DNA of 64,000 nt from G965227875 sp965227875 (GTDB lineage Bacteria; Pseudomonadota; Alphaproteobacteria; Rhizobiales; JAJFHC01), in assembly GCA_965227875.1 (NCBI GenBank), contig OZ245783.1, forward strand, positions 2,914,001-2,978,000, given 5' to 3'. This document shows positions 41,956 to 51,211 of this stretch, piece after piece. The translations under genes were made by a program, and so were the position numbers. The stretch's first letter is position 1. Every line of letters starts with the position of its first letter. The notes beneath the pieces were generated by a model, which had not been told where the DNA came from, did not search any database, and saw only the letters and a list, made by a program, of their open reading frames with translations.

Positions 41956-43358
41956 CGGACACGCGGGCTCTCGAGAAGCGGGTTCTTGAACTCGAAGTGG
42001 AGATCGTTTTCATGTTTGTCCGGGATCACCGTGAGGCAGCCCTGTGTCGGGGTCGGCTCGCAAAAATCGTCCACTTCGGATTGCCGCTGTCCGTGCTGCA
42101 CGCCGTTTCCTGATCCGGATGCGGGACTTCGGATGCGATCCGTCTTTGACTGCTTGAGCGAAGAGATGACGCCTTTCGCCCTCTTGATGGCCTTGCCGAG
42201 ATAGTCGAGCTCCTGGAGAATCGCGTCGCGCTGTTGCGTAGCGACGGAGTCATCGATGGCTTCGAGTTGCTCCTGAAGCTGACTGCGTGCGCGCCTCGCG
42301 TTGTCGAGGTGCTTTTCGAGGGCAGATTGACCCGACGTCGACCGGCCGGTCATCCACTCCTGTACGAATGACTTGTCATCGGTCGCTACAGGCGGTTCTG
42401 GCTGCTGCTGGCCTCGCGTTGTCTGCCGGTCGTCGGCCGCAGAGCCGATGGTCCGCGTTTCCGTTGTCGGGATGCCCGGAGAGACGATGATCGGCGGCAT
42501 CTGGCGCAGAGTATGCCCTGACGGCACTGTCGGATCCGCCAACGTCACCGGCCTCCCGCTTGGCCGCGTGATGGGCCCGGGCGACGCACTTTGCCTGGGA
42601 TTCACGATTCCGGGCGAGGATGGGCCAGAGCCGTCCAGCCTGTCGAGAATACGCCGGCTGCGCAACTCGTCGAATATGCGCTTGACCTCGTCGACGTCCC
42701 CTTGCGCGGAATCTCGTGGATTGCCCACCGCCAGGTTTCCGATCTGCTTGCTCCGTTCGGCGGACAGCGCGGCGTGGTCTTTCTTGATCTTGTCCTTCTG
42801 CGCCTCGATCTTGGCGACCCGCTCCTCTTCGCGCTTGCGTTCGGCTGCCTTGCGGCGTTCTTCCCGCTTTTTCGCCTCCTCCTGCCTCTGCTTTTCGGCC
42901 TCGGCGCGTTTCTTTTCCATCTCTCTCCGGAACTGGCGATCGAGTTCCGCGGCTTGATCAGCCGTTGTGCAGGTTCTCAACTGGCCCTGGGCCACTCCAT
43001 AACCGGGAGGATTGCTCCAGCAGACCTGATTACTCGGGCATGAGTGCTGTCCGCCCGTGCCGGGGCAGGCGACATGGCCGTTGGGAATGCAATATCGTCC
43101 GTGAACGTATGAACCCGCCGGGCAAGCGGGCCGTTGCTGCCGTTGTCCGCCACCGCAGACGATCCGTCCGCCGATATAGTTCGCCAGGCTGCCGTTGGGG
43201 CACTGGCACGCCATGCCCCCGCCGTAATTGATCCACCGTCCGGGGCAGCCTCCGGGAAGAAACTGGGCACGTGAAGCCGAAAGCAAAGAATCGAAGGCAA
43301 GGAGAGCTGCCAGCAGAAGAAAAGTCGTGAGCAGGGTAAATCGTAGTGATGTGCGCAT
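41952..43358 (-). CDS. Exported cysteine-rich, coiled-coil protein of unknown function
   Basis: A 468-residue exported protein. Start 43358 opens a signal peptide (RTSLRFTLLTTFLLLAALLA, ending ASRAQ). Residues 35-110 are rich in cysteine and glycine (CPGRW, ACQCPNG, CGGGQRQQRPACPAG, CPGTGGQHSCPSNQVCW), resembling a small disulfide-knotted module. Residues 125-200 are a charged Lys/Arg/Glu coiled coil (REMEKKRAEAEKQRQEEAKK). A long Pro/Ser/Thr linker follows, then a second helical region at 375-430 (SALEKHLDNARRARSQLQEQL) and a tail with a further cysteine pair. It is coupled to the TPR/peptidoglycan-binding gene by a 4-base overlap. I know no named family for the whole. Confidence 0.65.
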   Translation of the reverse strand: MRTSLRFTLLTTFLLLAALLAFDSLLSASRAQFLPGGCPGRWINYGGGMACQCPNGSLANYIGGRIVCGGGQRQQRPACPAGSYVHGRYCIPNGHVACPGTGGQHSCPSNQVCWSNPPGYGVAQGQLRTCTTADQAAELDRQFRREMEKKRAEAEKQRQEEAKKREERRKAAERKREEERVAKIEAQKDKIKKDHAALSAERSKQIGNLAVGNPRDSAQGDVDEVKRIFDELRSRRILDRLDGSGPSSPGIVNPRQSASPGPITRPSGRPVTLADPTVPSGHTLRQMPPIIVSPGIPTTETRTIGSAADDRQTTRGQQQPEPPVATDDKSFVQEWMTGRSTSGQSALEKHLDNARRARSQLQEQLEAIDDSVATQQRDAILQELDYLGKAIKRAKGVISSLKQSKTDRIRSPASGSGNGVQHGQRQSEVDDFCEPTPTQGCLTVIPDKHENDLHFEFKNPLLESPRVR

Positions 43359-43482
43359 CTTCGCCCCCGGGAAGAGCAAGTCCCGGGACGATACTACGCG
43401 GGTTGCAGAAAACCCGCAAACCAAGGTTGATGTGCGTCTTGCGAAAGCTCGTCCGTTACGCGAAGCGACCAGACGGGCGAAC

Positions 43483-43512
43483 AAAAAAGAGGCCGCCCCG
43501 AAGGACGGCCTC
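43483..43512 (-). terminator. Rho-independent terminator of the groESL operon
   Basis: On the minus strand GAGGCCG (43512-43506) pairs with CGGCCTC (43495-43489) around a TCCTTCGGGG loop, then a run of six T follows. It lies 26 bases after the groEL stop. Confidence 0.85.
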
Positions 43513-43537
43513 TCGATCTTTGTCCGGATGGGACGGC

Positions 43538-45184
<1,647 letters not shown>

Positions 45185-45248
45185 GTTTCTTGAACCTCTT
45201 TAACTTTTGCCGGCCGGAACCGGCGGACTTTGCATGACGGAAAGGGGC

Positions 45249-45539
45249 TCAGCCCTCGACGACACCCATGATGTCGGACTCTTTCATGATCAGCAGGTCT
45301 TCGCCGTTGATCTTGACTTCGGTGCCGGACCACTTGCCGAACAGGACCTTGTCGCCCTTCTTGACGTCGAGCGGGGTGACGGAGCCGTCTTCGGACTTGG
45401 CGCCCGGACCGGCGGAAATGATCTCACCCTGGGACGGCTTTTCCTGTGCCGTGTCCGGGATGATGATCCCGCCGGCGGTTTTGGTGTCTTCATCGACGCG
45501 ACGAACCAGGACGCGATCGTGGAGAGGACGGAAATTCAT
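45249..45539 (-). CDS. groES: 10 kDa co-chaperonin GroES
   Basis: A 96-residue co-chaperonin capping GroEL. It begins NFRPLHDRVLVRRVDEDTKT and carries the mobile loop (TAGGIIIPDTAQEKPSQGEI) and the conserved KKGDKVLFGKWSGTEVKING. It is the first gene of the groESL operon. A CIRCE inverted repeat lies 89-115 bases upstream of its start. Confidence 0.99.
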   Translation of the reverse strand: MNFRPLHDRVLVRRVDEDTKTAGGIIIPDTAQEKPSQGEIISAGPGAKSEDGSVTPLDVKKGDKVLFGKWSGTEVKINGEDLLIMKESDIMGVVEG

Positions 45540-45627
45540 GACTGATTTCTCCTCAGTTCATCTGGAATTGGGTTTGTTGTTGTCATCGGAACCGGCCACT
45601 GTCTGGTGCAGCCTCCCGAACACTCTG

Positions 45628-45654
45628 TTAGCACTCCCATGAGGTGAGTGCTAA
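45628..45654. promoter_or_regulatory. CIRCE element (HrcA operator) upstream of groES
   Basis: Perfect consensus arms TTAGCACTC (45628-45636) and GAGTGCTAA (45646-45654) are separated by exactly 9 bases. The symmetry extends further outwards (CTGTTAGCACTC / GAGTGCTAACAG). This is the operator of the heat-shock repressor HrcA; hrcA itself is not in the window. The remaining parts of the 362-base gap up to the EAL gene hold an AT-rich stretch with a possible CtrA-like site and no gene. Confidence 0.95.
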
Positions 45655-45798
45655 CAGTTGGCCGGGGTTTACGGAATTGCCCGTTGATTGTCAAGACTCG
45701 CGGGCAGGGAAATGGTGTTTGGTTAAGGGAGGCTGGCGTGGACTAGCACGTGGGAAGGCCCGTTGCCAGTTTCAAGCCCCGCCTGCCGCCTCCCGCGG

Positions 45799-45813
45799 TT
45801 AATTATGGTTAAC
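45799..45813. promoter_or_regulatory. CtrA-like TTAA repeat upstream of the TipF-like gene
   Basis: TTAA (45799-45802) and TTAAC (45809-45813) are separated by 6 bases, about 90 bases before the EAL-domain gene. The CtrA consensus has a 7-base spacer, so this is an imperfect match. In Caulobacter, tipF and other flagellar genes are under CtrA. Confidence 0.3.
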
Positions 45814-45901
45814 GGAATATCAACGAGTTCCCGCGATTCTGGGTGCCGGTTCTTAATGTGGCGGTTCTTGCCGCCGAGAAGGGGTATCGGGGAAACGCGG
45901 G

Positions 45902-47167
45902 ATGAGAAGTGTCACCAATGTTGTCGTAGCGGCTTCGGTCGCGGCGTTCCTGAGCGTCCTGGGGCTCGTGCTCTACAAGTTGGCCGGCCTCAGCAAGGCC
46001 GAGGCCGGTCTCACCGTCGTCGCTCTCATCCTCGGCGCCGCGCAGATCGTCTCCATGGTCGAGCGCCGCAAGGCCGCTCCGGATCTCGGTCCGATGGAGG
46101 ACCGCATCTCCGATCTCGCCCAGGATCTTGCCGTCCTGCGCAAGGATCACGACCGGCTCACCACCGAGCATCGCGAGCTCGAGGCCGAACACGACAGGAT
46201 GCGCGAAAGCAAGACCGATCAGACCGCCTCGCAGATGGTCATGCTCGAGACCCTCGTCAAGCAGATCGCGGAAGGCGTGGACAGTTCCAAGCGCGCGCCC
46301 GTCGGCAATGGCGACCCGCTGCGCGTCGTGACCGACGACGAGCCTGAAGAACCGCCCATCGACGCCGAGCTTCTCGCGCGCGTCCGCCAGTCGCTCGACG
46401 AGAACCGCATCGACCTCTACCTCCAGCCGATCGTCACGCTGCCCCAGCGCAAGACGCGTTTCTACGAAGGCCTGTCGCGGCTGCGCGGGTCCAACGGCGA
46501 GATCATCATGCCGTCGGACTATCTCGCCGTGGCCGAACGGTCGGGCATGATGCCGGTCATCGACAACCTGCTCCTGTTCCGCTGCGTGCAGGTCGTGCGC
46601 CGCATGGTCAGCCGCAACCGCGAGATCGGGGTTTTCTGCAACATCTCGCCCCATTCGCTGCTGGACCCGGAGTTCTTCCCGCAGTTCCTCGAGTTCATGA
46701 GCCACAACACGGATCTCAAGGAGTCGCTCTACTTCGAGTTCGGCCAGGAGATCGTCAGCGCCTTCGGTGCGCTGGAACTGGAGAGCCTGCGCGCCCTGCG
46801 GGAGATGGGTTTCGTCTTCTCGCTCGACCGCATCACGAACCTGGACATCGATCCGGATGCGCTCGACACGCTCGGCTTCCGTTTCGTCAAGGTCGACTGC
46901 GACATGATGCTGGGCAACGACCGGGCGACCGGTGCGCAGATCCATCCCGCCGATCTCAGCGAACTGCTCGGCCGGCGCGGGATCGAGCTCATCGTCGAGA
47001 AGGTCGAAGCCGAGAAGAGCATCGTCGACCTGCTCGACTACAAGGTGGCCTACGCTCAGGGCTACCTTTTCTCCGAACCGCGGCCCGTCCGCAGCGAGAT
47101 TCTCGCCAAGGCCGGTCCGTCGCCCATGAAGACCGCACCGCTCCCGCGCACCGGCACCGACGGCTGA
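45902..47167 (+). CDS. TipF-like membrane EAL-domain protein, probably catalytically inactive
   Basis: A 421-residue protein with two N-terminal membrane segments (about 5-25 and 38-55), a coiled coil (about 65-115, LRKDHDRLTTEHRELEAEHDRM) and an EAL domain from about 160. Conserved residues kept are the EAL-type glutamate (YEGLSRLRG), asparagine in FCNISPHSL, lysine in FVKVDCDMM, glutamate in IVEKVEAEKS and AQGYLFSEP. The DDFGTG loop is degraded to LDRITN, losing the second metal-binding aspartate, so phosphodiesterase activity is unlikely while c-di-GMP binding may persist. This layout matches TipF, a c-di-GMP receptor for flagellar positioning in Caulobacter. CheZ and CheY homologues follow within 4 kb. 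Confidence 0.7.
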   Translation: MRSVTNVVVAASVAAFLSVLGLVLYKLAGLSKAEAGLTVVALILGAAQIVSMVERRKAAPDLGPMEDRISDLAQDLAVLRKDHDRLTTEHRELEAEHDRMRESKTDQTASQMVMLETLVKQIAEGVDSSKRAPVGNGDPLRVVTDDEPEEPPIDAELLARVRQSLDENRIDLYLQPIVTLPQRKTRFYEGLSRLRGSNGEIIMPSDYLAVAERSGMMPVIDNLLLFRCVQVVRRMVSRNREIGVFCNISPHSLLDPEFFPQFLEFMSHNTDLKESLYFEFGQEIVSAFGALELESLRALREMGFVFSLDRITNLDIDPDALDTLGFRFVKVDCDMMLGNDRATGAQIHPADLSELLGRRGIELIVEKVEAEKSIVDLLDYKVAYAQGYLFSEPRPVRSEILAKAGPSPMKTAPLPRTGTDG

Positions 47168-47259
47168 ACCTGGCCTCCGCGGCGACGTTGCGCTATTGAC
47201 CGGCCCTGGCCATCTGGCTAGATCGGTCGGGAAACCGATCCAACCTGCGGCGGGGTGCA

Positions 47260-48132
47260 ATGGAACTGCTCGATCATGCGGAAGGCCTCATGAAGCCGTT
47301 CCGCGCCGTGCTTTGTGATATCTGGGGCGTGCTGCACAACGGGGTGCAACTGTTTCCTGGCGCGGTCGAGGCGCTGACGGCCTACCGCAAGTCGGGTGGC
47401 CGGGTCATTCTCGTGTCCAACGCGCCGCGGCCGGCGTCGACAGTCCAGACCCAGCTCGAACAGATGGGAACGCCCGACGACTGCTGGGACCGCATCGTCA
47501 CCTCGGGCGACGCCATGCGCGCGCTCATCCTGCGTCACCCGGGCGCGAAGGTGTTTCACCTGGGCCCCGACCGTGACCGTCCCCTGGTGGAGGGACTCGA
47601 CATCCGGCTCTCGAGCCTCGCTGAGGCCGATTACGTGCTCTGCACCGGCCTTTTCGACGACGAAACGGAAACGCCGGACGCCTATGAAGGCATGTTCGCC
47701 AAGATGCTCGAGCACAAGTCGACCATGTACTGCGCCAATCCCGACCGTGTCGTGCATCGCGGCGACCGTCTCGTCTATTGCGCCGGCGCGCTCGCGGACC
47801 GCTATCGCGAAATGGGCGGGCGCACGGTGCTCGCCGGCAAACCTCACGCTCCGATCTACCGGCTGGCCTTCGAGAAGATCGAGGAACTGGACGGCAAGGC
47901 CGCGACGCAGGGCAGCGTGCTGGCGATCGGCGACAGCGTGGCCACCGACATGGCCGGTGCGGCGTCCGCAGGGCTGCCGGCCCTGTTCGTCGTCGGCGGC
48001 ATTCACGGCGGCGATCTCAGCCTGTCGGGCGAAAGCCTCGACGAGCGCGCGCTCGACGCCTTTCTCGAGGCGATGTTCCGCGAACTGCCGGGCCTCGACC
48101 TGAGGGGCGTCCAGACGCGGCTCACGGCCTGA
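47260..48132 (+). CDS. TIGR01459-family HAD-like hydrolase
   Basis: A 290-residue class IIA HAD-superfamily protein. The nucleophile motif reads AVLCDIWGVLHNG, that is DxW, where usual HAD phosphatases have DxD; this is typical of TIGR01459. Other motifs: RVILVSNAPRPASTVQTQLEQ, a lysine in AGKPHAPIYRLAFEKI, and VLAIGDSVATDMAGAASAGLPALFVVGG. Related class IIA enzymes (NagD, AraL) dephosphorylate small sugar phosphates, but replacement of the second Asp makes the reaction uncertain. It is a single gene ending at a shared hairpin terminator. Confidence 0.88.
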   Translation: MELLDHAEGLMKPFRAVLCDIWGVLHNGVQLFPGAVEALTAYRKSGGRVILVSNAPRPASTVQTQLEQMGTPDDCWDRIVTSGDAMRALILRHPGAKVFHLGPDRDRPLVEGLDIRLSSLAEADYVLCTGLFDDETETPDAYEGMFAKMLEHKSTMYCANPDRVVHRGDRLVYCAGALADRYREMGGRTVLAGKPHAPIYRLAFEKIEELDGKAATQGSVLAIGDSVATDMAGAASAGLPALFVVGGIHGGDLSLSGESLDERALDAFLEAMFRELPGLDLRGVQTRLTA

Positions 48133-48160
48133 CGAAACGGGGCAACCCCGCAAACAAAAA

Positions 48161-48180
48161 CGGAGGCCGCGAGGCCTCCG
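48161..48180. terminator. Bidirectional terminator between HAD gene and cheZ
   Basis: Perfect 8-bp arms CGGAGGCC and GGCCTCCG with a GCGA loop. On the minus strand a run of five T follows, so it ends the cheZ transcript; on the plus strand it follows the HAD gene by 28 bases. Confidence 0.8.
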
Positions 48181-48204
48181 TTCAGGAGTTAGGTTGCTCT
48201 GGTT

Positions 48205-48870
48205 CTAGTTTTTTATTGGAATGACGTTGTCCGGCATGTCGAAGTCTTCGAACAGGCTGTCGGCGAGGTCCTGCGACACGGCGTCGTCGCCGGACTGGGG
48301 ACCGTGCATGGCCGGGCCCGAGCCGGCATGGGTGATCGTGTTGAACGGACGGGTCGCCCGGCAACCGTTTATGACGTCGGTCACGTATTTCAGATGTTGG
48401 CTGATCTGTGACAGCGTGTCCGATACACGGCTGATGCGCTGGCCGGTGAGGTCCTGGAAGCAGCAGGCCTCGAAAATGGCCATCACCGCATCGTCGACGG
48501 TCTGACGGTAGGTATCCATGTCCTCGTCGCTCGCCGACATGATCTGCTCGGCGGACTGGAGGATCGTGTTCGTGGCGGCTTCCGTCGACTGCACCACTTC
48601 CTTGAGATCCATGTCCACGTCGGGCATGGCGAGTTCGGCCATGCTGTCGGCGGGAATCTCGCCCAGTTCGAGCTGCGTGCGTTCGATGTGACGCGCGATG
48701 GCCTGCACGTCGCTGCCCAGGTCGTCGTCGAGGTCGTCGACGATGCTCTGGAGAGATTCCACCATGATCTTGGTGAGGCTCAGCAGTTCCACCAGCGATA
48801 TCCCGCCGTCACGCTGCTGATTGATGCTGTCGACGATTTCGTCGACGCGTTCTGGACTCAGTTCACCCAC
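48205..48870 (-). CDS. cheZ: Protein phosphatase CheZ
   Basis: A 221-residue helical protein of the CheZ family, which dephosphorylates CheY-P and so resets the flagellar switch. The catalytic helix is clear: IFEACCFQDLTGQRISRVSDTL, with the Asp and Gln of the DxxxQ motif that position water at the CheY aspartate. The long N-terminal helices (LLSLTKIMVESLQSIVDDL) fit the four-helix bundle. The C-terminal ADSLFEDFDMPDN is a candidate CheY-tethering helix. It lies 104 bases after the cheY gene on the same strand. CheZ is patchy in alphaproteobacteria, so its pairing with a CheY here is informative. Confidence 0.88.
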   Translation of the reverse strand: MGELSPERVDEIVDSINQQRDGGISLVELLSLTKIMVESLQSIVDDLDDDLGSDVQAIARHIERTQLELGEIPADSMAELAMPDVDMDLKEVVQSTEAATNTILQSAEQIMSASDEDMDTYRQTVDDAVMAIFEACCFQDLTGQRISRVSDTLSQISQHLKYVTDVINGCRATRPFNTITHAGSGPAMHGPQSGDDAVSQDLADSLFEDFDMPDNVIPIKN

Positions 48871-48902
48871 AGTACTCGGTCCCTGTACTCAGACTTCGGT
48901 CG

Positions 48903-48969
48903 CTGACGTTCACGGAATACGAAGCAAGTCCGAATCCGTCGCGGCCGGAGAACCGGCCGCAAACGTCAG
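48903..48969. repeat. Nested inverted repeats in the cheY-cheZ intergenic region
   Basis: An inner perfect hairpin GCGGCCGG-AGAA-CCGGCCGC (48941-48960) lies inside an outer pair CTGACGTT (48903-48910) and AACGTCAG (48962-48969). There is no T-run, so it is more likely an mRNA structure that changes the cheY:cheZ ratio than a full terminator. Confidence 0.55.
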
Positions 48970-48974
48970 GGTGC

Positions 48975-49358
48975 TTACTTGCTGAAGACCGATTCGATCT
49001 TGCTCTGAAGCGTGGCGGCGTTGAACGGCTTGACGATGTAGTTGTTCGCGCCGGCCTTCTTCGCTGCGATGACGTTTTCCGTCTTCGCTTCCGCCGTGAC
49101 CATGATGAACGGAGTGTGGGACAGGCTCTCGTCGCCACGTACTTCCTGGAGCAGGTCGTAGCCGGTCATCGGCTCCATGTTCCAGTCCGAGATCACCAGG
49201 CCGTACTTGCGGTCGCGCATGCGTCCGAGGGCTTCGGTGCCGTCATTTGCCTCGTCGATGTCGGAAAAACCGAGCTGGCGAAGCAGGTTGGTGATGATGC
49301 GGACCATGGTCTTGTAATCGTCGACCACGAGAACCGGCATTGAACTATCAACGGCCAT
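48975..49358 (-). CDS. cheY: CheY-like single-domain response regulator
   Basis: A 127-residue receiver domain with no output domain. Acidic pair D13-D14 (VLVVDDYKTM), phosphorylation site D58 (LVISDWNMEPMTG), the switch threonine in FIMVTAEAK and the lysine in YIVKPFNAA are all present. Start 49358 has GGGGGAAAG upstream and opens the fold directly. The DWNMEPMTG signature is typical of chemotaxis CheY. It probably carries the signal to the flagellar motor and is the likely CheZ substrate. The upstream 274-base region contains an AT-rich stretch but no strong site I can name. Confidence 0.92.
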   Translation of the reverse strand: MAVDSSMPVLVVDDYKTMVRIITNLLRQLGFSDIDEANDGTEALGRMRDRKYGLVISDWNMEPMTGYDLLQEVRGDESLSHTPFIMVTAEAKTENVIAAKKAGANNYIVKPFNAATLQSKIESVFSK

Positions 49359-49632
49359 AATCTTTCCCCCGTCATTACTCACGAGATCGCACGACATGTG
49401 CGACCGGATACCGTTTGACACTCTGTGTGGCTGCAAGGACCGTAGAACCGTTGACACCCACTCCTGAAATCCGGGAAGAAGATACGCGCGGCGATTAAAT
49501 ATAGCGTTAATTTCGAAAGGTAATCCGACGGCTTTTTTTGCCCCGGGGGCGCGCGCAAACGCGCCTTGCCGGAAATCGGGCGGTCGCATAGAGTGCGCGG
49601 CCTGTTTGCCAGGGTTACGAAGGGGCCGGAAG

Positions 49633-50067
49633 ATGGACGCGACCGTCGGGTATTATATCGAGGATCTGGAAGTCGGCATGTCGGCGACTTTCGCGAAACA
49701 CGTGACCCATGACGACATCGTCGCCTTCGCGGAAGTGTCGGGCGACAACAATCCTCTCCATCTCGACGACGAATATGCGGCGGGGACCATGTTCGGCGAA
49801 CGCATCGCCCATGGCATGCTTTCGGCGAGCCTGCTCTCCGCGGTTCTTGGAACGCGGCTGCCTGGCCCAGGCGCCGTCTATCTGTCGCAGACCCTGAAAT
49901 TCCGCGCGCCGGTGCGGGTTGGCGATCATGTTTCCGCGGTCGCTACCGTGACATCGCTCGAACAGGACCGCCGCCGGGTCACGCTTGCCTGCACGTGCTC
50001 CGTGGCCGACCTTGTGGTCGTCGACGGCGAGGCGCAGGTGATGGTTCCCTCCCGGAAGGCGACGTGA
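49633..50067 (+). CDS. MaoC-family (R)-specific enoyl-CoA hydratase
   Basis: A 144-residue hot-dog-fold hydratase. The catalytic hydratase-2 motif is present as FAEVSGDNNPLHLDDEYAAGTMFGERIAHGMLSASLLS, with the Asp and His of the active site. Such enzymes (PhaJ type) hydrate trans-2-enoyl-CoA to (R)-3-hydroxyacyl-CoA and can feed PHA synthesis. The start at 49633 has GGAAG before it. It stands upstream of ribF on the same strand with 52 bases between. Confidence 0.88.
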   Translation: MDATVGYYIEDLEVGMSATFAKHVTHDDIVAFAEVSGDNNPLHLDDEYAAGTMFGERIAHGMLSASLLSAVLGTRLPGPGAVYLSQTLKFRAPVRVGDHVSAVATVTSLEQDRRRVTLACTCSVADLVVVDGEAQVMVPSRKAT

Positions 50068-50119
50068 TCCCCGGCCTGCGCAAGCACGGCCGGTTTCCCG
50101 GATCATCCCGGAGAGGCCA

Positions 50120-51118
50120 ATGCTCATCCTGAAGAACGGCGCGCAGGGAACCTCCGAACTCGACGGGTGCGTTCTCGCGATCGGCAATTTCGACGGCGTG
50201 CACCGCGGCCACCAGGCGGTGCTCGAAGCGGCCCGGGAAGCTGCCGTCACCGCCGGCCGGCCGGCCGCCGCGATGGTGTTCGAGCCGCATCCGCGCGCCT
50301 TTTTCCAGCCGGACCGGCACCTGTTCCGGCTGACGCCGCTCGATCTCAAGGCCGACCTGGTTTCGGCCCTGGGCATCGACGGGCTCGTCGTGATGGATTT
50401 CGACGCCCGCCTGGCCGCCATGCCCGCGGAAGAATTCATCGCCGACATCCTGCTCGCCGACATCGGCATATCCCATGTGGTGATCGGATATGACTTCCAT
50501 TTCGGCCACAAGCGCGGCGGCAATCCCGATCTTCTGCGCCGGATCGGCCCCGAGCGCGGGTTCGCGGTGACGGTGATCGACCCGGCGACGTCCAGGTCCA
50601 GCGAACAGGCGTTCTCCTCGACGGACATCCGCGCCTTGCTTTCCGAGGGCGATGTGCGCGATGCGGCGACGCGGCTGGGATACTGGTGGACCATACGCGG
50701 CACCGTTGTCGAGGGCGACAGGATCGGCCGGACCATAGGTTTCCCGACGGCCAATATCGATCCGGGCGAGGCCGACGGTCTGAAATACGGCATCTACGTC
50801 GTGCGTGCCCGCATGGCCGGCGACCGTGCCGCGCCAGCCTGGCTTGGCGTGGCCAACTACGGCATCCGGCCGACATTCGAGACCGAGCGGCCGCGGCTGG
50901 AAGTGTTCCTCTTCGATTTCGATCGCGACATTTACGGCCGGACCCTCGATGTCGAGATCCTCGAATTCGTGCGGCCGGAAGCGAAGCTCTCCGGTCTCGA
51001 CGAACTGAAGCAGTGGATCGCGCGCGACTGCGAGACGGCGCGTGCGTTCCATGCGCGGATGGCCGCCGACGGCGATCCCATGCGACGCTTTCCGCTCGGC
51101 AGCCGTTTCCGCGACTGA
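50120..51118 (+). CDS. ribF: Bifunctional riboflavin kinase / FMN adenylyltransferase
   Basis: A 332-residue enzyme making FMN and FAD from riboflavin. The N-terminal FAD synthetase shows LAIGNFDGVHRGHQAVLEAA (HxGH-type) and SSTDIRALLSEGDV. The C-terminal flavokinase shows GDRIGRTIGFPTANIDPG, KYGIYVVRAR, GVANYGIRPTF and LEVFLFDFDRDIYGR. No FMN riboswitch is visible upstream. It precedes ileS by 93 bases, an order common in proteobacteria. Confidence 0.95.
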   Translation: MLILKNGAQGTSELDGCVLAIGNFDGVHRGHQAVLEAAREAAVTAGRPAAAMVFEPHPRAFFQPDRHLFRLTPLDLKADLVSALGIDGLVVMDFDARLAAMPAEEFIADILLADIGISHVVIGYDFHFGHKRGGNPDLLRRIGPERGFAVTVIDPATSRSSEQAFSSTDIRALLSEGDVRDAATRLGYWWTIRGTVVEGDRIGRTIGFPTANIDPGEADGLKYGIYVVRARMAGDRAAPAWLGVANYGIRPTFETERPRLEVFLFDFDRDIYGRTLDVEILEFVRPEAKLSGLDELKQWIARDCETARAFHARMAADGDPMRRFPLGSRFRD

Positions 51119-51211
51119 CCGTCCGCGCCACACCGGACAGGTCGGTGGTGACATTCACCGCAATCCGGTTTAGAAGTCGCCCAAATTTCAGGCACATTTC
51201 GGGACGTCCCC

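Noticed and set aside
49495..49510. TTAA-N8-TTAA near the cheY promoter as a CtrA box
   Set aside because: The spacer is 8 rather than 7 bases and the stretch is simply AT-rich; not enough to call a site.
51119..51211. Leader regulation (T-box) before ileS or FMN riboswitch before ribF
   Set aside because: No T-box stem or specifier structure and no RFN-like conserved blocks are visible in the 93- and 52-base leaders.
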